Shown: positions 48,649 through 59,085 of the stretch, one piece after another | Layout of the letters: each line of letters begins with the position of its first letter | How positions within the stretch are numbered: the stretch's first letter is position 1 | DNA from: Sparassis latifolia | Taxonomy: Eukaryota > Basidiomycota > Agaricomycetes > Polyporales > Sparassidaceae | Assembly: GCA_018466975.1 (NCBI GenBank) | Contig: CM031560.1 | Coordinates: 2,815,087 to 2,879,086, forward strand | Reading direction: 5' to 3' | Length of the DNA stretch: 64,000 bases | The notes under the pieces: generated by a model | What the model was told of the DNA's origin: nothing | The model's input: the letters and a program-made list of their open reading frames with translations, nothing else | Databases searched by the model: none | Position numbers and translations under genes: made by a program

Positions 48649-49794
48649 GTAGAGCGCCACGCTTATAGAAAACTTCGCGAATTGAAAATAGCCATGCGCG
48701 CATGATTGAGAATAAATTGACTGTGTAGATCTCCGTAATTCTTTCACAGATGGGCTACCTACTATCGTCGACCCTGTAAGTGCAAAGTGGCCTAGTAGTG
48801 CAAGATGCCATCTCCCGAGAATTCTACTCTACCAAAATTCACGAAAAAAATATGTAGTAGCTACAATTATCCCTAGAATTTTAGGCATACAACTTGAGTG
48901 CAAACTCCCTTGAGGAATAGTATGTGCTCTGCGACTTGCAAGAGGGACGTGCTTTAGGCGTGACAATGAAGCGCTGGAGTTTGAACTCCGACTAGGGGAC
49001 AGACAAGGCAATGGCATGTCGGCACAGGTGACGATCTGTGACCGATTGGGCGCTCTTCCTTGCAAATGACTCTCTTCGTCGCTCGCTCTCAAGATGATAC
49101 AACATGAAGAAAAAAATGCAACAGGTGTTGAAGACATACTTTATATGTTAGAGATTATGTAGGAAAAATTTTGGGGTGAAACGGGCTCGGTCTGAATGCA
49201 TGGTGACAGAAGTGCAAGACACCTTGCACTACCGGTCAATGATAGTAGTGGCTACCTTTGTAGATTAAGCCGCTGTATCTAGATTACGAGATCCGATCAC
49301 TGTACGCGAATCGCGGCGGCACACCTCGACGCGCCACTGCAGGCTCTGCTGAGTTTCCTCCATCACAGGCAACGGTGGCTCAGGGGCCATTTGTGGTCGC
49401 CGGACATATGCCTGAGGGCGGATAATGTCGTCCGCTTCCTGCATGCGCAGCATTCGCGCCTCGCACACCTCCTTGTGCTGCCGTTGCACGACAACGTGGC
49501 GCGATGTGCTCAACGCTCTGCGACGCCTCCCCGTCTTGGCGGACGCGAAGAACAGCTTTGGGCGGTGCTCTCGCGTGGAGGTGGCACGCACGACGTGGGT
49601 GGGGGCCAGAGAGAGGCGTTGTTGGGCACTCGCGAATATATACACAGACTGTCAACATTATTCGCGATTCGCGATCGCGGGCTTTTCAGATTCACGTGGT
49701 CCTCGTTATCGTGTGTTCCTGTCACGACGCCGCATGAGTTGCGCTCGAATGTGATTCGCGCTGCACATTAATTAATGAGATTTGCGCCCGCTTC
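48649..49794. other. Stretch without a supported gene
   Basis: Frames on both strands of 49265-49771 are GC-biased mirror pairs with no motif. No repeats of note until the minisatellite at 49795. Confidence 0.45.
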
Positions 49795-50020
49795 GCAGCA
49801 GCGATTCGAGGTGCGATTCCTGTCACGCGGATTTGTGCGATTCCTGTCACGCGGATTCAAATGTGATTCCCGTTATGCGGATTCAGGAAAAATTCCTGTT
49901 ACGCGGATTCAGGAAAAGATTCTCGCCACGCAATTCGGGAAAAGATTCCTGTGAGACGATTCGCCAGGCGATTCCTGTCACGCGATTCGCAACGCGATTC
50001 TGGTCACGCATGTCACGGAG
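49795..50020. repeat. Degenerate minisatellite, GATTCCTGTCACGCG core
   Basis: Units of about 18-30 bp, each carrying a variant of CGATTCCTGTCACGCGGATT, repeat roughly ten times with substitutions (GTTACGCGG, GCCACGCAA, GAGACGATT). Spacer length varies and spacers are not unique, so this is not a CRISPR-type array. It marks the left border of the retroelement zone. Confidence 0.8.
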
Positions 50021-50264
50021 CAGAACATGTTTCATTTCCTCCAATGGATGACGATGTTCGAGCGGCATGCCTTTAGTATGTATCATACATGTACTGCAGA
50101 TGTTCTTGGTGCACAGGACATCTTGTACGCTTGGAGTAGGAGCACTTAACATCTCCTCACAATGTTCTGAAGATTAACGGCGCCAGAAATGTAACGTGTT
50201 TGGCCGTGGGAAATCCTCATTATATGGAGCATATCCTGCCGAGAGACAAGCCCAGAATATAGGA

Positions 50265-50420
50265 GCGAAATGATAAATGTTCCAGAATGAAAATGCAGCA
50301 AGTCTGCAGGATGTTCTCCAACGAGACATTGCGTAAGACATATTATATGTTCCAGAACGATATATGCAACGTGTCTCCAGCGTGCTCTCCCATGGAACAT
50401 TGTGCGAGACATATTGGATG
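50265..50420. repeat. Two tandem ~75-bp units with GTTCC/GGAAC motifs
   Basis: A unit beginning ATGTTCCAGAA and ending AGACATATTATATG at about 50275-50347 is followed by a diverged copy to about 50420. Both contain GCA-A-GTCT and an inverted GTTC...GAAC arrangement. No coding signal is present. Confidence 0.6.
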
Positions 50421-50818
50421 TTCCTTACCATGTTCGGAAAATGTGACATATCCAAAAACGTAATCTGTTCCTTGGATGTTCAGACACTGTTCCGCGTCAG
50501 AACATCCGCTTTTGCCCCCAGTGTTCGTTCGTCGTCGGCTAACAAGCCCGTAGAGTGTCTTCTGTCTTCAAACTGATACACCTATTTGCTGATTGCTCGA
50601 GTGATTACCTCAGCCTCCTCGGCCTATTGGTCTCTCGGACAGACCCTCTCCGAAGATGAGTGATCAGTCTATCCTTCAGCTACCTCGATTACAGAGTAAT
50701 CTCAAACGGTGCTTTAGCAATCGAATCGGTGTATCGCTCAGTCTTCAAGGTTCGGTCCGGTCGGTAGTTCGTTGTTAGACTCTAGGAAGTCACAGAGAGT
50801 AATAAGATCTCGACCTAA

Positions 50819-51458
50819 TGTTACGCGCAGCGAAACACGAGCGCCTAGTCGAGTCGTTACGAGACAAGGTCTTAGTCTAAGACACAAGTCCGCTCAAGTG
50901 ACACTTCTGGCGATGTCTTCGCACTGAAGGTCGATCAGAGTTCGTTCTTATGACTCGTAGTAGCTGTCTGCTACTGGCGGTCGATCTCAGTCAAAGGCAA
51001 GTGAAAAGCTGGTTTAATGGTAACCAGGTCGAGATGGGGATCCAGCTCGACAAGGTCGTCTATTTGTACAAAAGGTATCCGCAGTACTACGCAGTAATGC
51101 GAGATCGCTCATTGGCTAGATAAGGTGAAACGATATCTGGGCAAGGTAACAGCGAGGAAGTAATATGTATGAGAAAGCTGAGTAAGGTCGTGAGAGATAA
51201 TCAGTACTAATGGGGATAACGAGTCGTGTATCAGAACGAGGTAAAGATGAGGCGTACATGCACGTCTTGCATGCGCGATAAGAAAAAGGTCCGGAGTTGG
51301 ATCCGGTGTAACCCTAGACTAGGGGTTCTGGACATCTGGGTAAAGAATCGGAGGTTGCGCTCCAATGAGTCACGTGTTGTATCACGTGGTCTGGTAACAT
51401 AACAAGAACAAGGAAAAGAAAAAGAAAAGACGCGCCACAAGTGGGGAGCGTTGTAACA
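50819..51458 (-). mobile_element. Second LTR (640 bp, minus orientation) with truncated 5' leader
   Basis: Read on the minus strand it begins TGTTACAACG and ends GCGTAACA, the same termini as the 440-bp LTR of the complete element. Inside, the two LTRs are different. Next to its 3' end (plus 50818 leftwards), the sequence TTAGGTCGAGAT resembles TAAGATCGAGAC just after the other element's 5' LTR, so a primer-binding region is present and this is a 5' LTR and not a solo LTR. The internal region fades after about 250 bp. On the other side LINE ORF2 begins at 51459, so this element also inserted into, or truncates, the LINE. Confidence 0.7.
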
Positions 51459-52583
51459 GTCTGTAGGGACTGCTGCGCGGGTACCTGCAGATGGGAAGAA
51501 TGCATCATACAGTATTTGGCTCTTGCCTTGGTTGTCTGCTACGGCGTCCCTGTACTGTTCTGCCGGTTTCAAAGGGGGAACTCGAGTCTTTCCCCGCCTG
51601 TTGGCCCTGACTTGGTGAAACGGTTAACACTCCAGACGGACTCACTGTCAGCTGACTCCAGCCATGCTTCCCAGTGTTCACACTTTGCTTCACGGATCTG
51701 GTCAGTGTAGCGGTTTCTTTCTGCACGATACTCTGCATGTAGTGGATGCTGTGGAGAGGAACGGTTTGAAAGAACACTTGCTGAGATGACGCACCTTTTT
51801 CGAGTCTCGCCAAGTTCTTTTGACCACCAGCGCTTGGTGTAAGGAGACGGACGGGATACTGGTACATGTTCCTGTACTGTGGATTCCAGTGCCTGCATGA
51901 CAGATGCTAGCAGGGAATTGAACTCAGCTTCTGACTTTAGCTCCCCCTTGGGAACAGCTAGTGGTGTTAGGTACGCTTGCAGGGTGTTTCAGAAAGCCCT
52001 CCAGTCAACGCTCCGGAAGTTACGCTGGTGTTCTTCTTCTCTAAAGTGGACTGTGAGGTCAAGAATTGTGCTGATTGGAAAATGGTCAGTCATAGGAGGG
52101 CATAGGTCAGCAGCTACGTCACAGGAGATAAGCCTGTCTTCTAGTCCGCTAGATCTGAACACATTGTCTGGATGCGTAAAATTTTTAGAGTTAGAAGCCT
52201 GGAGAGTGGGAATAGCTGGGGGCAGTAGCATGTCGAGGTCAAAAAAAGTGATTGCATCGAGTAGGGGTTATGCTGAAGATAAAGCTTGTTCTGTGAATAA
52301 ATGTGCATTGCACTCCTCATCCCACATGGGGTGATGGTGGTTGAAGTCACCTGCCCACAAGATAAAACCCTCGTCAGTCAATAAATCTAGGCTGCGGGTG
52401 CTGCGACATAGCTGGTGAATTGAGTTCTGGTGCTGTTGGTCATTGTAGACATTGAAAACGTGAATGAGACCAGAGCTAGTCTTAACCGAAATCGCCGTGA
52501 TGTCAGGGGAATCAACCTTGAGGTCATTCCATGAACTCATAGGAAGGCGCATGCTGACTAGAATAATGGACTGAGTGCGTGAG
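51459..52583 (-). pseudogene. LINE ORF2, endonuclease and linker, part 2 (downstream of the Ty3 insertion)
   Basis: Minus-strand blocks in order are SSWNDLKVDSPDITAISV, an endonuclease motif FILWAGDFNHHHPMWDE, LPPAIPTLQASNSK with NVFRSSGLEDRLISCD, DHFPISTILDL, KRWWSKELGETRKR and SGTRAAVPTD. They match an APE-type endonuclease followed by the pre-RT linker of fungal non-LTR elements. Reverse transcriptase is not reached: the second LTR cuts in at 51458. Frameshifts and stops are frequent. Joined across the Ty3 insertion, this block continues the frame at 60361-60577 exactly. Confidence 0.8.
52579..52583. repeat. 5-bp target duplication GTGAG (left)
   Basis: GTGAG stands directly before the 5' LTR and again at 60361-60365 directly after the 3' LTR. 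Five-bp duplications are usual for Ty3-type integrases. Confidence 0.95.
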
Positions 52584-52728
52584 TGTTACAATGGTACGTT
52601 GAGTACCTATCTTTTTTCTTTCGATTACGTTGTACGATTACGCGTTGACCCGAGACTTCGAGTCTCGATATCTCTCGACTCGATCTGGACTCTCTCTAGA
52701 CCATGACACCATAGTCTAGAACCTGTAC

Positions 52729-52795
52729 TGACTCATCCCTCACTGTGAGGGTACTCACTGACTCATCCCTCACCGCGAGGGTACTCACTGACTCA
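52729..52795 (+). promoter_or_regulatory. Three TGACTCA (Gcn4/AP-1-type) boxes, 30-bp period, in U3
   Basis: Perfect TGACTCA heptamers lie at 52729, 52759 and 52789, each within a 30-bp direct repeat that also forms a small CCTCAC/GTGAGG stem. TGACTCA is the consensus for bZIP factors of the Gcn4/AP-1 class. The last box is about 40 bp upstream of the TATA box. The identical array is in the 3' LTR at 60066, 60096 and 60126. Confidence 0.75.
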
Positions 52796-52833
52796 GCCAT
52801 TACTGGCATGTATTACTCAACATGTACTATTAG

Positions 52834-52841
52834 TATATAAG
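52834..52841 (+). promoter_or_regulatory. LTR TATA box
   Basis: TATATAAG lies downstream of the TGACTCA array and 59 bp upstream of AATAAA, a compact arrangement typical of an LTR promoter with a short R region. Confidence 0.7.
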
Positions 52842-52892
52842 GCTGAGATCATCGACTGGAACCCCAGTCTTGATCTGGTTACTTTACCTCTC

Positions 52893-52898
52893 AATAAA
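52893..52898 (+). terminator. LTR polyadenylation signal AATAAA
   Basis: AATAAA occurs once in each LTR (also 60230-60235), downstream of the TATA box. In the 3' LTR it would direct the 3' end of the element's RNA. Confidence 0.55.
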
Positions 52899-53149
52899 CG
52901 GGATTATCACTAGTCTTGTGTGATCTTCTTGACTCTCGATTCTTGACTCGCATTTACTTAGTCGTCAAACGACTTAGTACTTGCTTGATGAACCTCGGAC
53001 AAGTGGTACACCCCAGCGTAACATAAGATCGAGACTATCCGATACCGCTCAACCTTTTCAGGTTTAGAGCAGAACTACATTTACAGAAACCCGACGAACC
53101 TTAGCCGATAAACACCTAGCAGGGCGAGTTACCCAGGGTGCGGAAAGAT

Positions 53150-54564
53150 TAGGAAAACATTGACACACTGGATTTTCGAGGACTAGAAGAATTTTCGTGC
53201 CCTCAACCTTCATCGATAAGGTGGGACGAAAACCTAGGACATCCAATCCACCGAGGCTCATCATTGAGAGAATTCAGAGCCCTCCCAACTATCAGAGAAG
53301 GGAGACCGGGTTGGAGGCTTGCATCAGACGAAGCAACCTACCGAAGAATTCTTGAAGAATTCACCAGAGACTATCTGAACGAAGCAGAACACTTCGCGAT
53401 ATATACTGCAGCAAGGCAAAACATCGACCGACTAATCGACCCAGCAGAAATACAATGAGAAGTTGATGAAATAACCCCGGGACATCCACTAGCAGAAGCA
53501 GCAGCAGAAGCAGAATCGGAAGCAGAATCAGAAGCAGAAGCAATGGCCCCAGCACCGATCCCCGCACAGCTTATACCTGCAGCAGCCTTTTCTGCAATCC
53601 CAGTCCACAGACACATCGCTTCAAACCCGACTCCCACGATGCAGACGCCAAAGCCAACCGAGCTCAAACTCTCCCAACCCGAACCCTTCTCGGGAGATAT
53701 GAGCAAAACAAAAATATTCCTACAAAGGGTTCAGATGTATGTTGATATCAATGATGAAATTTACAATAGCAACAAGAAGAAGATCACGTTCACGATGTCC
53801 TTCATGAGAGGAGGAACGCTGAAGCATGGGCTGAGACGTGGTATGATGACCACACCAACGACCTAGGAAAGCTGAAGGACTATGGAACCTTCGACGCATG
53901 GGTCATCGACTTCAACAAAGCATTCCAAGAGACCTACCCCATGGGATCGGCGATGAAAGACCTTGAATCTCTCCACAAATGGGAGAAGTACAGGATTACG
54001 TTAATTCATTCCTGGTACTTATGAAAAGGCCAAAATCACGGAATACACAGCACGCCTCCATTACTTTAAAATTGGACTATCCCGATGACTTCTTGAGCGA
54101 ATCATGAACGCCAACCCACTCCCACCGATATGGAAGGGTGGTACAAGAAGGCAGTTGAAATTGACAACCAGACCAAGTCGATGCAGATGTATACGAAATT
54201 CCAGAACAGTCGTCCTAGCGGACAGCAGCAGAAGCAGGGACAACAACAGAGGAAGGGACCTGTTTACACACGAGACCCTAATGCCATGGATGTCGACCGC
54301 ATGTCGCAAAAAGAATGCGACAGGCACATCAAAGGAGGACTCTGCTTTGAATGTCACCAACAAGGACATCGCTCGCGTGATTGTCCTAAGAGGAAGCCAA
54401 AGAACCCCAGAAACACTTCTGGAACGTGCAAGGAGATACAGGTCGAGGAATCCAAAGGGGAACCCTCAACCTCAAAGATAGAAGACGTTGAAGAAGACAC
54501 CACATCGGTCAAAAGAACGACCATTTCTGACAGTGATGTCTCCGAATTACTCCAGGAGTTATGA
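53150..54564 (+). pseudogene. gag: Ty3 gag: capsid and CCHC nucleocapsid (broken)
   Basis: Coding is recognisable from about 53150. An Ala/Glu repeat (AEAAAEAESEAESEAEA) precedes the capsid part (LSQPEPFSGDMSKTKIFLQ, VQMYVDINDE). After a one-base loss near 53820 it continues WAETWYDD and TFDAWVIDFNKAFQ. A further shift near 53985 and a TGA near 54087 follow. The C-terminal frame (54130-54564) holds the zinc knuckle CFECHQQGHRSRDC (C-x2-C-x4-H-x4-C) and an acidic tail. A first TGA interrupts the N-terminal part at 53456. Gag would package the element's RNA into particles; this copy cannot produce it whole. Confidence 0.85.
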
Positions 54565-54659
54565 AAGATGCAGAAAGAACGAATCGACTAGATCAGAAAA
54601 TTAGAAGGATCGGATTTTGGATTTGACAGGCTGTAACAGCATCAGTACCGTCATTACCA

Positions 54660-57600
54660 ACTCGTCACCCCAATGTAATTGTATGTGAATTCCTGGGAAA
54701 ATCGATACACGCTCCTATTACCTTGGGTGTGCCGAGTGAAAGTGCTGATATCTCCGCTCTATTGGACTCAGGAGCTGGAGGAATGTTTATGGACAAAGTG
54801 TTCATCGAATAAATGAAGTACCACCAGGAGAGACTCCCAAAACCGATTAGGATTCTCAATGCTGATGGTACTCCAAACAAGTTAGGATATGCAACGCACT
54901 GTGTATGGAAACGTACAAGGGCTGGAAGAAAACAAAAGGTATTCCAGTACTATGTTATCAACCTAGGAAAGGATGAGGTTATCCTAGGGTTACCATGGCT
55001 TCAGGCGATGAACCCTCAGATTAACTGGGAAACTGGTGAACTGGATTACGATTGAGAAAACCCACTGTCGAAACAGTCTGAGATAACGAACCAAAGGTCA
55101 AAAAGGCGACGAACGCTCCCTATATCGGACCGATTGATAATAATGGACGATCCTGGGAAAATAAAAATCCAAAACATCCGGAAAATCGAGTTAAACCAGG
55201 AGACCCAGAACTAGGAATTCACGATTACAGGATCGAATTGGAGGACAGCAAATTGCTTATCTCATATATCCAAGGCAAACTGATGCTGGCAATCTTTGAC
55301 CCGCAAGGTGATGCAGCACCTTCTGAATGCCCAACTCGAGGTGGTAACAAACCCACCTCAGGACCCTGTATAGGTCAGATAACGAGGATACTGCGATCGG
55401 GGCAATTTAGTATCGCACAAAACACTTGGCTATGTAACACCGGCACGGACACACTGCTCTATAAAGCTAGCGGAAAATCGCAAGAATTGGTACAAGAAGC
55501 AATCCAAAAGGCAGGAGGAGCGAAGAAGAAGCTTAAAGAGCTCATCCCCTCCTACCTGATGGGGTACAAAGACGTCTTCGAAAAGAAAGCAGCAGAACGG
55601 TTCCCGAGCTCACGGGCATGGGACCATGCTATCGATTTAAAACCAGAATTCGTACCAAAAGACTGCAAGATTTACCCCCTATTCCCTAAAGAGCAGATGG
55701 CACTCGATGAATTCCTAGACGAGAATACACGAAAAGGCTATATTCGACCATCGATATCGCCAATGGCATCCCCTTTCTTCTTCATAGGAAAAAAGGATGA
55801 GAGCCTTAGGCCTTGCCAAGATTATCGATACTTGAATGAAGGAACGGTCAAGAATGCCTACCCACTTCCTCTGATCACAGAACTCCTTGACAAACTCAAA
55901 GGAGCACGCTATTTTACAAAAATGGACCTTCGATCCGGATATAACAATGTACAAATCAAAGATGGTGATCAGTGGAAAGCAGCATTCAAGACAAATCGAG
56001 GACTATACGAACCAACGGTGATGTTTTTCAGACTTTGCAACTCCCCGGCGATGTTTCAGAAAATGATGAATGAAATCTTTAAGGACCTGATCGATGAAGG
56101 ATGGATGATCATCTACATGGACGACATCCTCATCTTCTCGAATAACATGGAGGAACATCGACAGCGTACACTTCAAGTCCTAGAACGACTCAAGCAAAAT
56201 GATCTGTTCGTCAAACCGGAGAAATGCACGTTTGACTCCCAAAAAGTAGAATACCTTGGGATGATCATACATCCGGACCATATTGGAATGGACCCGATCA
56301 AGTTGAAAGGAATCCAGGACTGGTCAGAACCAACAACGGTGAAAGCCGTCCGCGCATTCATTGGTTTTGCGAACTTCTACAGGAAGTTCATCGATCATTA
56401 TTCTGAGATAGTATGACCGCTCACTGATCTCACGATGACGACAAAGAAACCGATATGGGAATGAACCCCCAACTGCCAACAAGCGTTCAATATGCTCAAA
56501 GCAAAGTTTGTCTCAGCCCCCGTGCTCCTCATGCCAGATAAGACGAAACCCTTTATCATCGAGTCCGATGCCTCGCTCATGGCTACAAGAGCAGTATTAA
56601 GACAAACTGACGTCAACGGAGACCTCCACCCATGCGACTATTTGTCAAAATCGTTTAACCCAGCCGAATGAAACTACGAAATCTATGACAGAGAACTATT
56701 AGGGATCGTTCGGGCCCTCGAAGAGTGGTGTCACTACCTTGATGGCTCTCCCCACCCGATAACAATATGCAGCGATCACAAGAACCTGACCTACTATCGG
56801 ACAGCCCAGAAGCTGAACAGACGCCAAGCACGATGGAGTCTCTTCTTATCACAACCAACTCCAGTTGGTGCACGCCCCAGGAACGCAAATGATACAGTCA
56901 GACACCCTATCTCGGTTGCTTGGAAAGGGTGACCGAGATCATGATAACGAAGATCGTATCCTTCTCCCAGAAGCATTGTTTGTGCACTCGATATCAATGC
57001 AATTATACCAAGATATAGGCGCACATTCGATTAAAGATCAAATTGTTCACGATGCGCTTCTGCCTTGCAGCGCAAAGCGACCACCACCAATGAAATCTGC
57101 CCTCGATGATTGGAAAATCACTGACGGGCTTGTCCAATATCGAGGACGCGTATATGTACCCCCAGTACAACCTCTCCGACGTGATATTATCAAGTTGTAC
57201 CATGACACACCGGCCATAGGACACCCGAGTTCTTACAAAACCCTTGAACTCATCCGACATGATTTCTGGTGGCCAGGACTTTACTCTGCAGTATGCACCT
57301 ATGTGGAAGGATGCGCAGGGTGCCAACAGATGAAGATTAATATGCACCCCACTAAATCTCTTCCAATGCCTATACCAGCAACCCCAAATGCATTACCATT
57401 TTCCTGTTCATCAGTCGACTTCATCACAGACCTACCAGTATGACATGGTTTTGACTCTCTCATGGTCATGGTAGACCATGACCTTACAAAAGGGGTAATT
57501 CTTTGCCCTTGCTTGAAGACGGTCATGGCGGATCAAATGGCAAAACCTTTCCACGAAAAAGTTTACTCCCGATTCGGACTTCCAGACAAACTGATTTCCG

Positions 57601-58477
57601 ATAGAGGAACACAATTCGCATTCCAAGAACTATGCAGAATACTAGGAATCAGGTCCTCGATGAGTACAGCCTACCACCCCCAGTCAGATGGAGAAATGGA
57701 GCGCGTTAACCAAGAACTAGAAGTGTACCTCTGACTCTACTGTGGTAATAACCCCGAGTTATGGGTAGACCGACTACCGGACCTCGAATTCTGCCATAAC
57801 ACATGCAAACACTCAGCGCGGAAGATGTCGCCATTCCGCATGATGATGGGATACAAACCACGCGGAATCCCATCGGTACTCTCTAGGACAAATGTACCCT
57901 CAGTGGAAACTCGGTTATCTGAACTCCAGAAGATTCAAGATGAGGCCCTAGCCATGCATGAGCTAGCAAGACAGCATATGGCAGAACAGATCAGAAAGGG
58001 CTCACCACACTTCGCAAAGGGTCAGAAGGTCTGGCTCGATACAAAGAACCTGAACATCGGGTACCCGACATGGAAGATGGCTCCGAAATGTGAAGGCCCT
58101 TTATTATTAAAGAATGAATAGGCCCCGTGGACTACCGCCTGACCCTACCACAAGGGTGAAGAATCCACCCCGTATTCCATGCCAGCCTTCTATCACCTTA
58201 CAAAGAAATGGAGATCCACGGCCCGAATGATACGAGACCACCGCCTGATCTTATCGAAAAGCATGAGGAATACGAAGTCGAAGCAATCCTAAACCACCGA
58301 CAAAGATACGGTCGGACCCAATACCTGGTCAAGTGGAAAGGATACACTTCTGCTGAGAACTCATGGGAACCCAAAGCAAATCTGACAAATGCCGAGGGAC
58401 TACTAGGGGAATATAAAAGGCGACGACACCTGCATCGTATCTCAGCAATCACCCGCATAGGCCTTCACCACTTCTGA
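54660..58477 (+). pseudogene. pol: Ty3 pol: protease, RT, RNase H, integrase, chromodomain (broken)
   Basis: Protease has ISALLDSGAGG near 54755. Reverse transcriptase lies in the frame 55238-56416, with [14 protein letters not shown] and the catalytic I-Y-M-D-D. RNase H has [11 protein letters not shown] and NYEIYDREL. Integrase has the HHCC zinc module (H...C-A-G-C) near 57220-57330 and the DDE core with S-D-R-G-T-Q-F and D-G-E-M-E-R-V-N. The chromodomain ([20 protein letters not shown], then VKWKGY) at about 58268-58430 places it among chromoviruses, whose integration is steered to modified chromatin. In-frame stops include TGA at 56414, 56462, 56669, 57441, 57732 and 58157, plus at least one frameshift near 56855. 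The pol stop is at 58475. Confidence 0.9.
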
Positions 58478-58486
58478 ACCTCCACT

Positions 58487-59080
58487 ATGCCATCATCTGG
58501 AGCGCAGTCTGTTGTCGATGACTACTTTTCTGAAACTTCTCCGACTCCCTCGCCACACCCTAGGAACTTTAGGGGAGTACCAGCGCACGACATACGAGAT
58601 AACCTTAGGGCCCATCTCCGATTCTCACAACGAATTGGAACTATCGGTGACCTAGAAGACTTCGTCGTTGGCATAGTTGACTCGATCAATCCCATACATT
58701 CTAGAGCCACCACGCCATCCTTACCCGACATGCCCTGGATGAATCGTGAGCTCCACGAGTCAAGGGCAGTCCGTGTACTTGCAGAATACGAGGAGTTATA
58801 TCTCCAAGCCCTAACCACGTTGGATGATTCTCACGCGCAGTATGCGCTTAGGATCATCCATTCACAACAAGCTGCCAAATCTGAAATTATTTCCATGCAG
58901 CATGCAATAGCAGGGACATGACGATACACGGAGAGGATGGAAGCATTAGCGTTAAGCATGGGGGATAGAATCCAGCGACAGGAGGAAACACTAGCCCTAA
59001 TGTTTGCCCAGACGAACTCGTACCAACGACTCGTCGAGCTTGATGCAGACGCCACGCAGCCGCTCCTCCTCACCTTTTAA
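58487..59080 (+). pseudogene. Extra ORF3 after pol (197 codons, one TGA)
   Basis: The ATG comes only 9 nt after the pol stop. The frame runs to TAA at 59078, interrupted once by TGA at 58919. The product starts with a Ser/Pro-rich part, then a strongly helical, probably coiled-coil part (MNRELHESRAVRVLAEYEEL; MEALALSMGDRIQRQEETLA). Single-strand decay by TGA and the clean frame on both sides show it once coded. Chromoviruses normally end pol at the chromodomain, so an ORF here is unusual. It does not look like an envelope protein, because there is no signal peptide or membrane helix. Confidence 0.7.
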
Positions 59081-59085
59081 CAGAC

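Larger units (their letters stand above)
52584..53023 (+). repeat. 5' LTR, 440 bp
   Basis: It begins TGTTAC and ends GTAACA. It contains three TGACTCA boxes at 30-bp spacing, a TATATAAG box and an AATAAA signal, so U3, R and U5 can be placed. It differs from the 3' LTR only at 52592, 52964, 52986, 52989, 53009 and 53010. Confidence 0.97.

Noticed and set aside
49795..50020. CRISPR-like array
   Set aside because: Units are degenerate, spacers are short and repetitive, and the genome is eukaryotic.
50819..51458. Solo LTR
   Set aside because: A primer-binding-like sequence follows one end, so it is a 5' LTR with a truncated interior; no matching target duplication was found.
51441..52334. Plus-strand ORFs over the LINE region
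   Set aside because: They are shadows of the minus-strand ORF2, which carries the endonuclease motifs.
53361..53706. Minus-strand Leu-rich and Ala/Ser-rich frames in gag
   Set aside because: They are antisense to the Ala/Glu repeat of gag and have no independent support.
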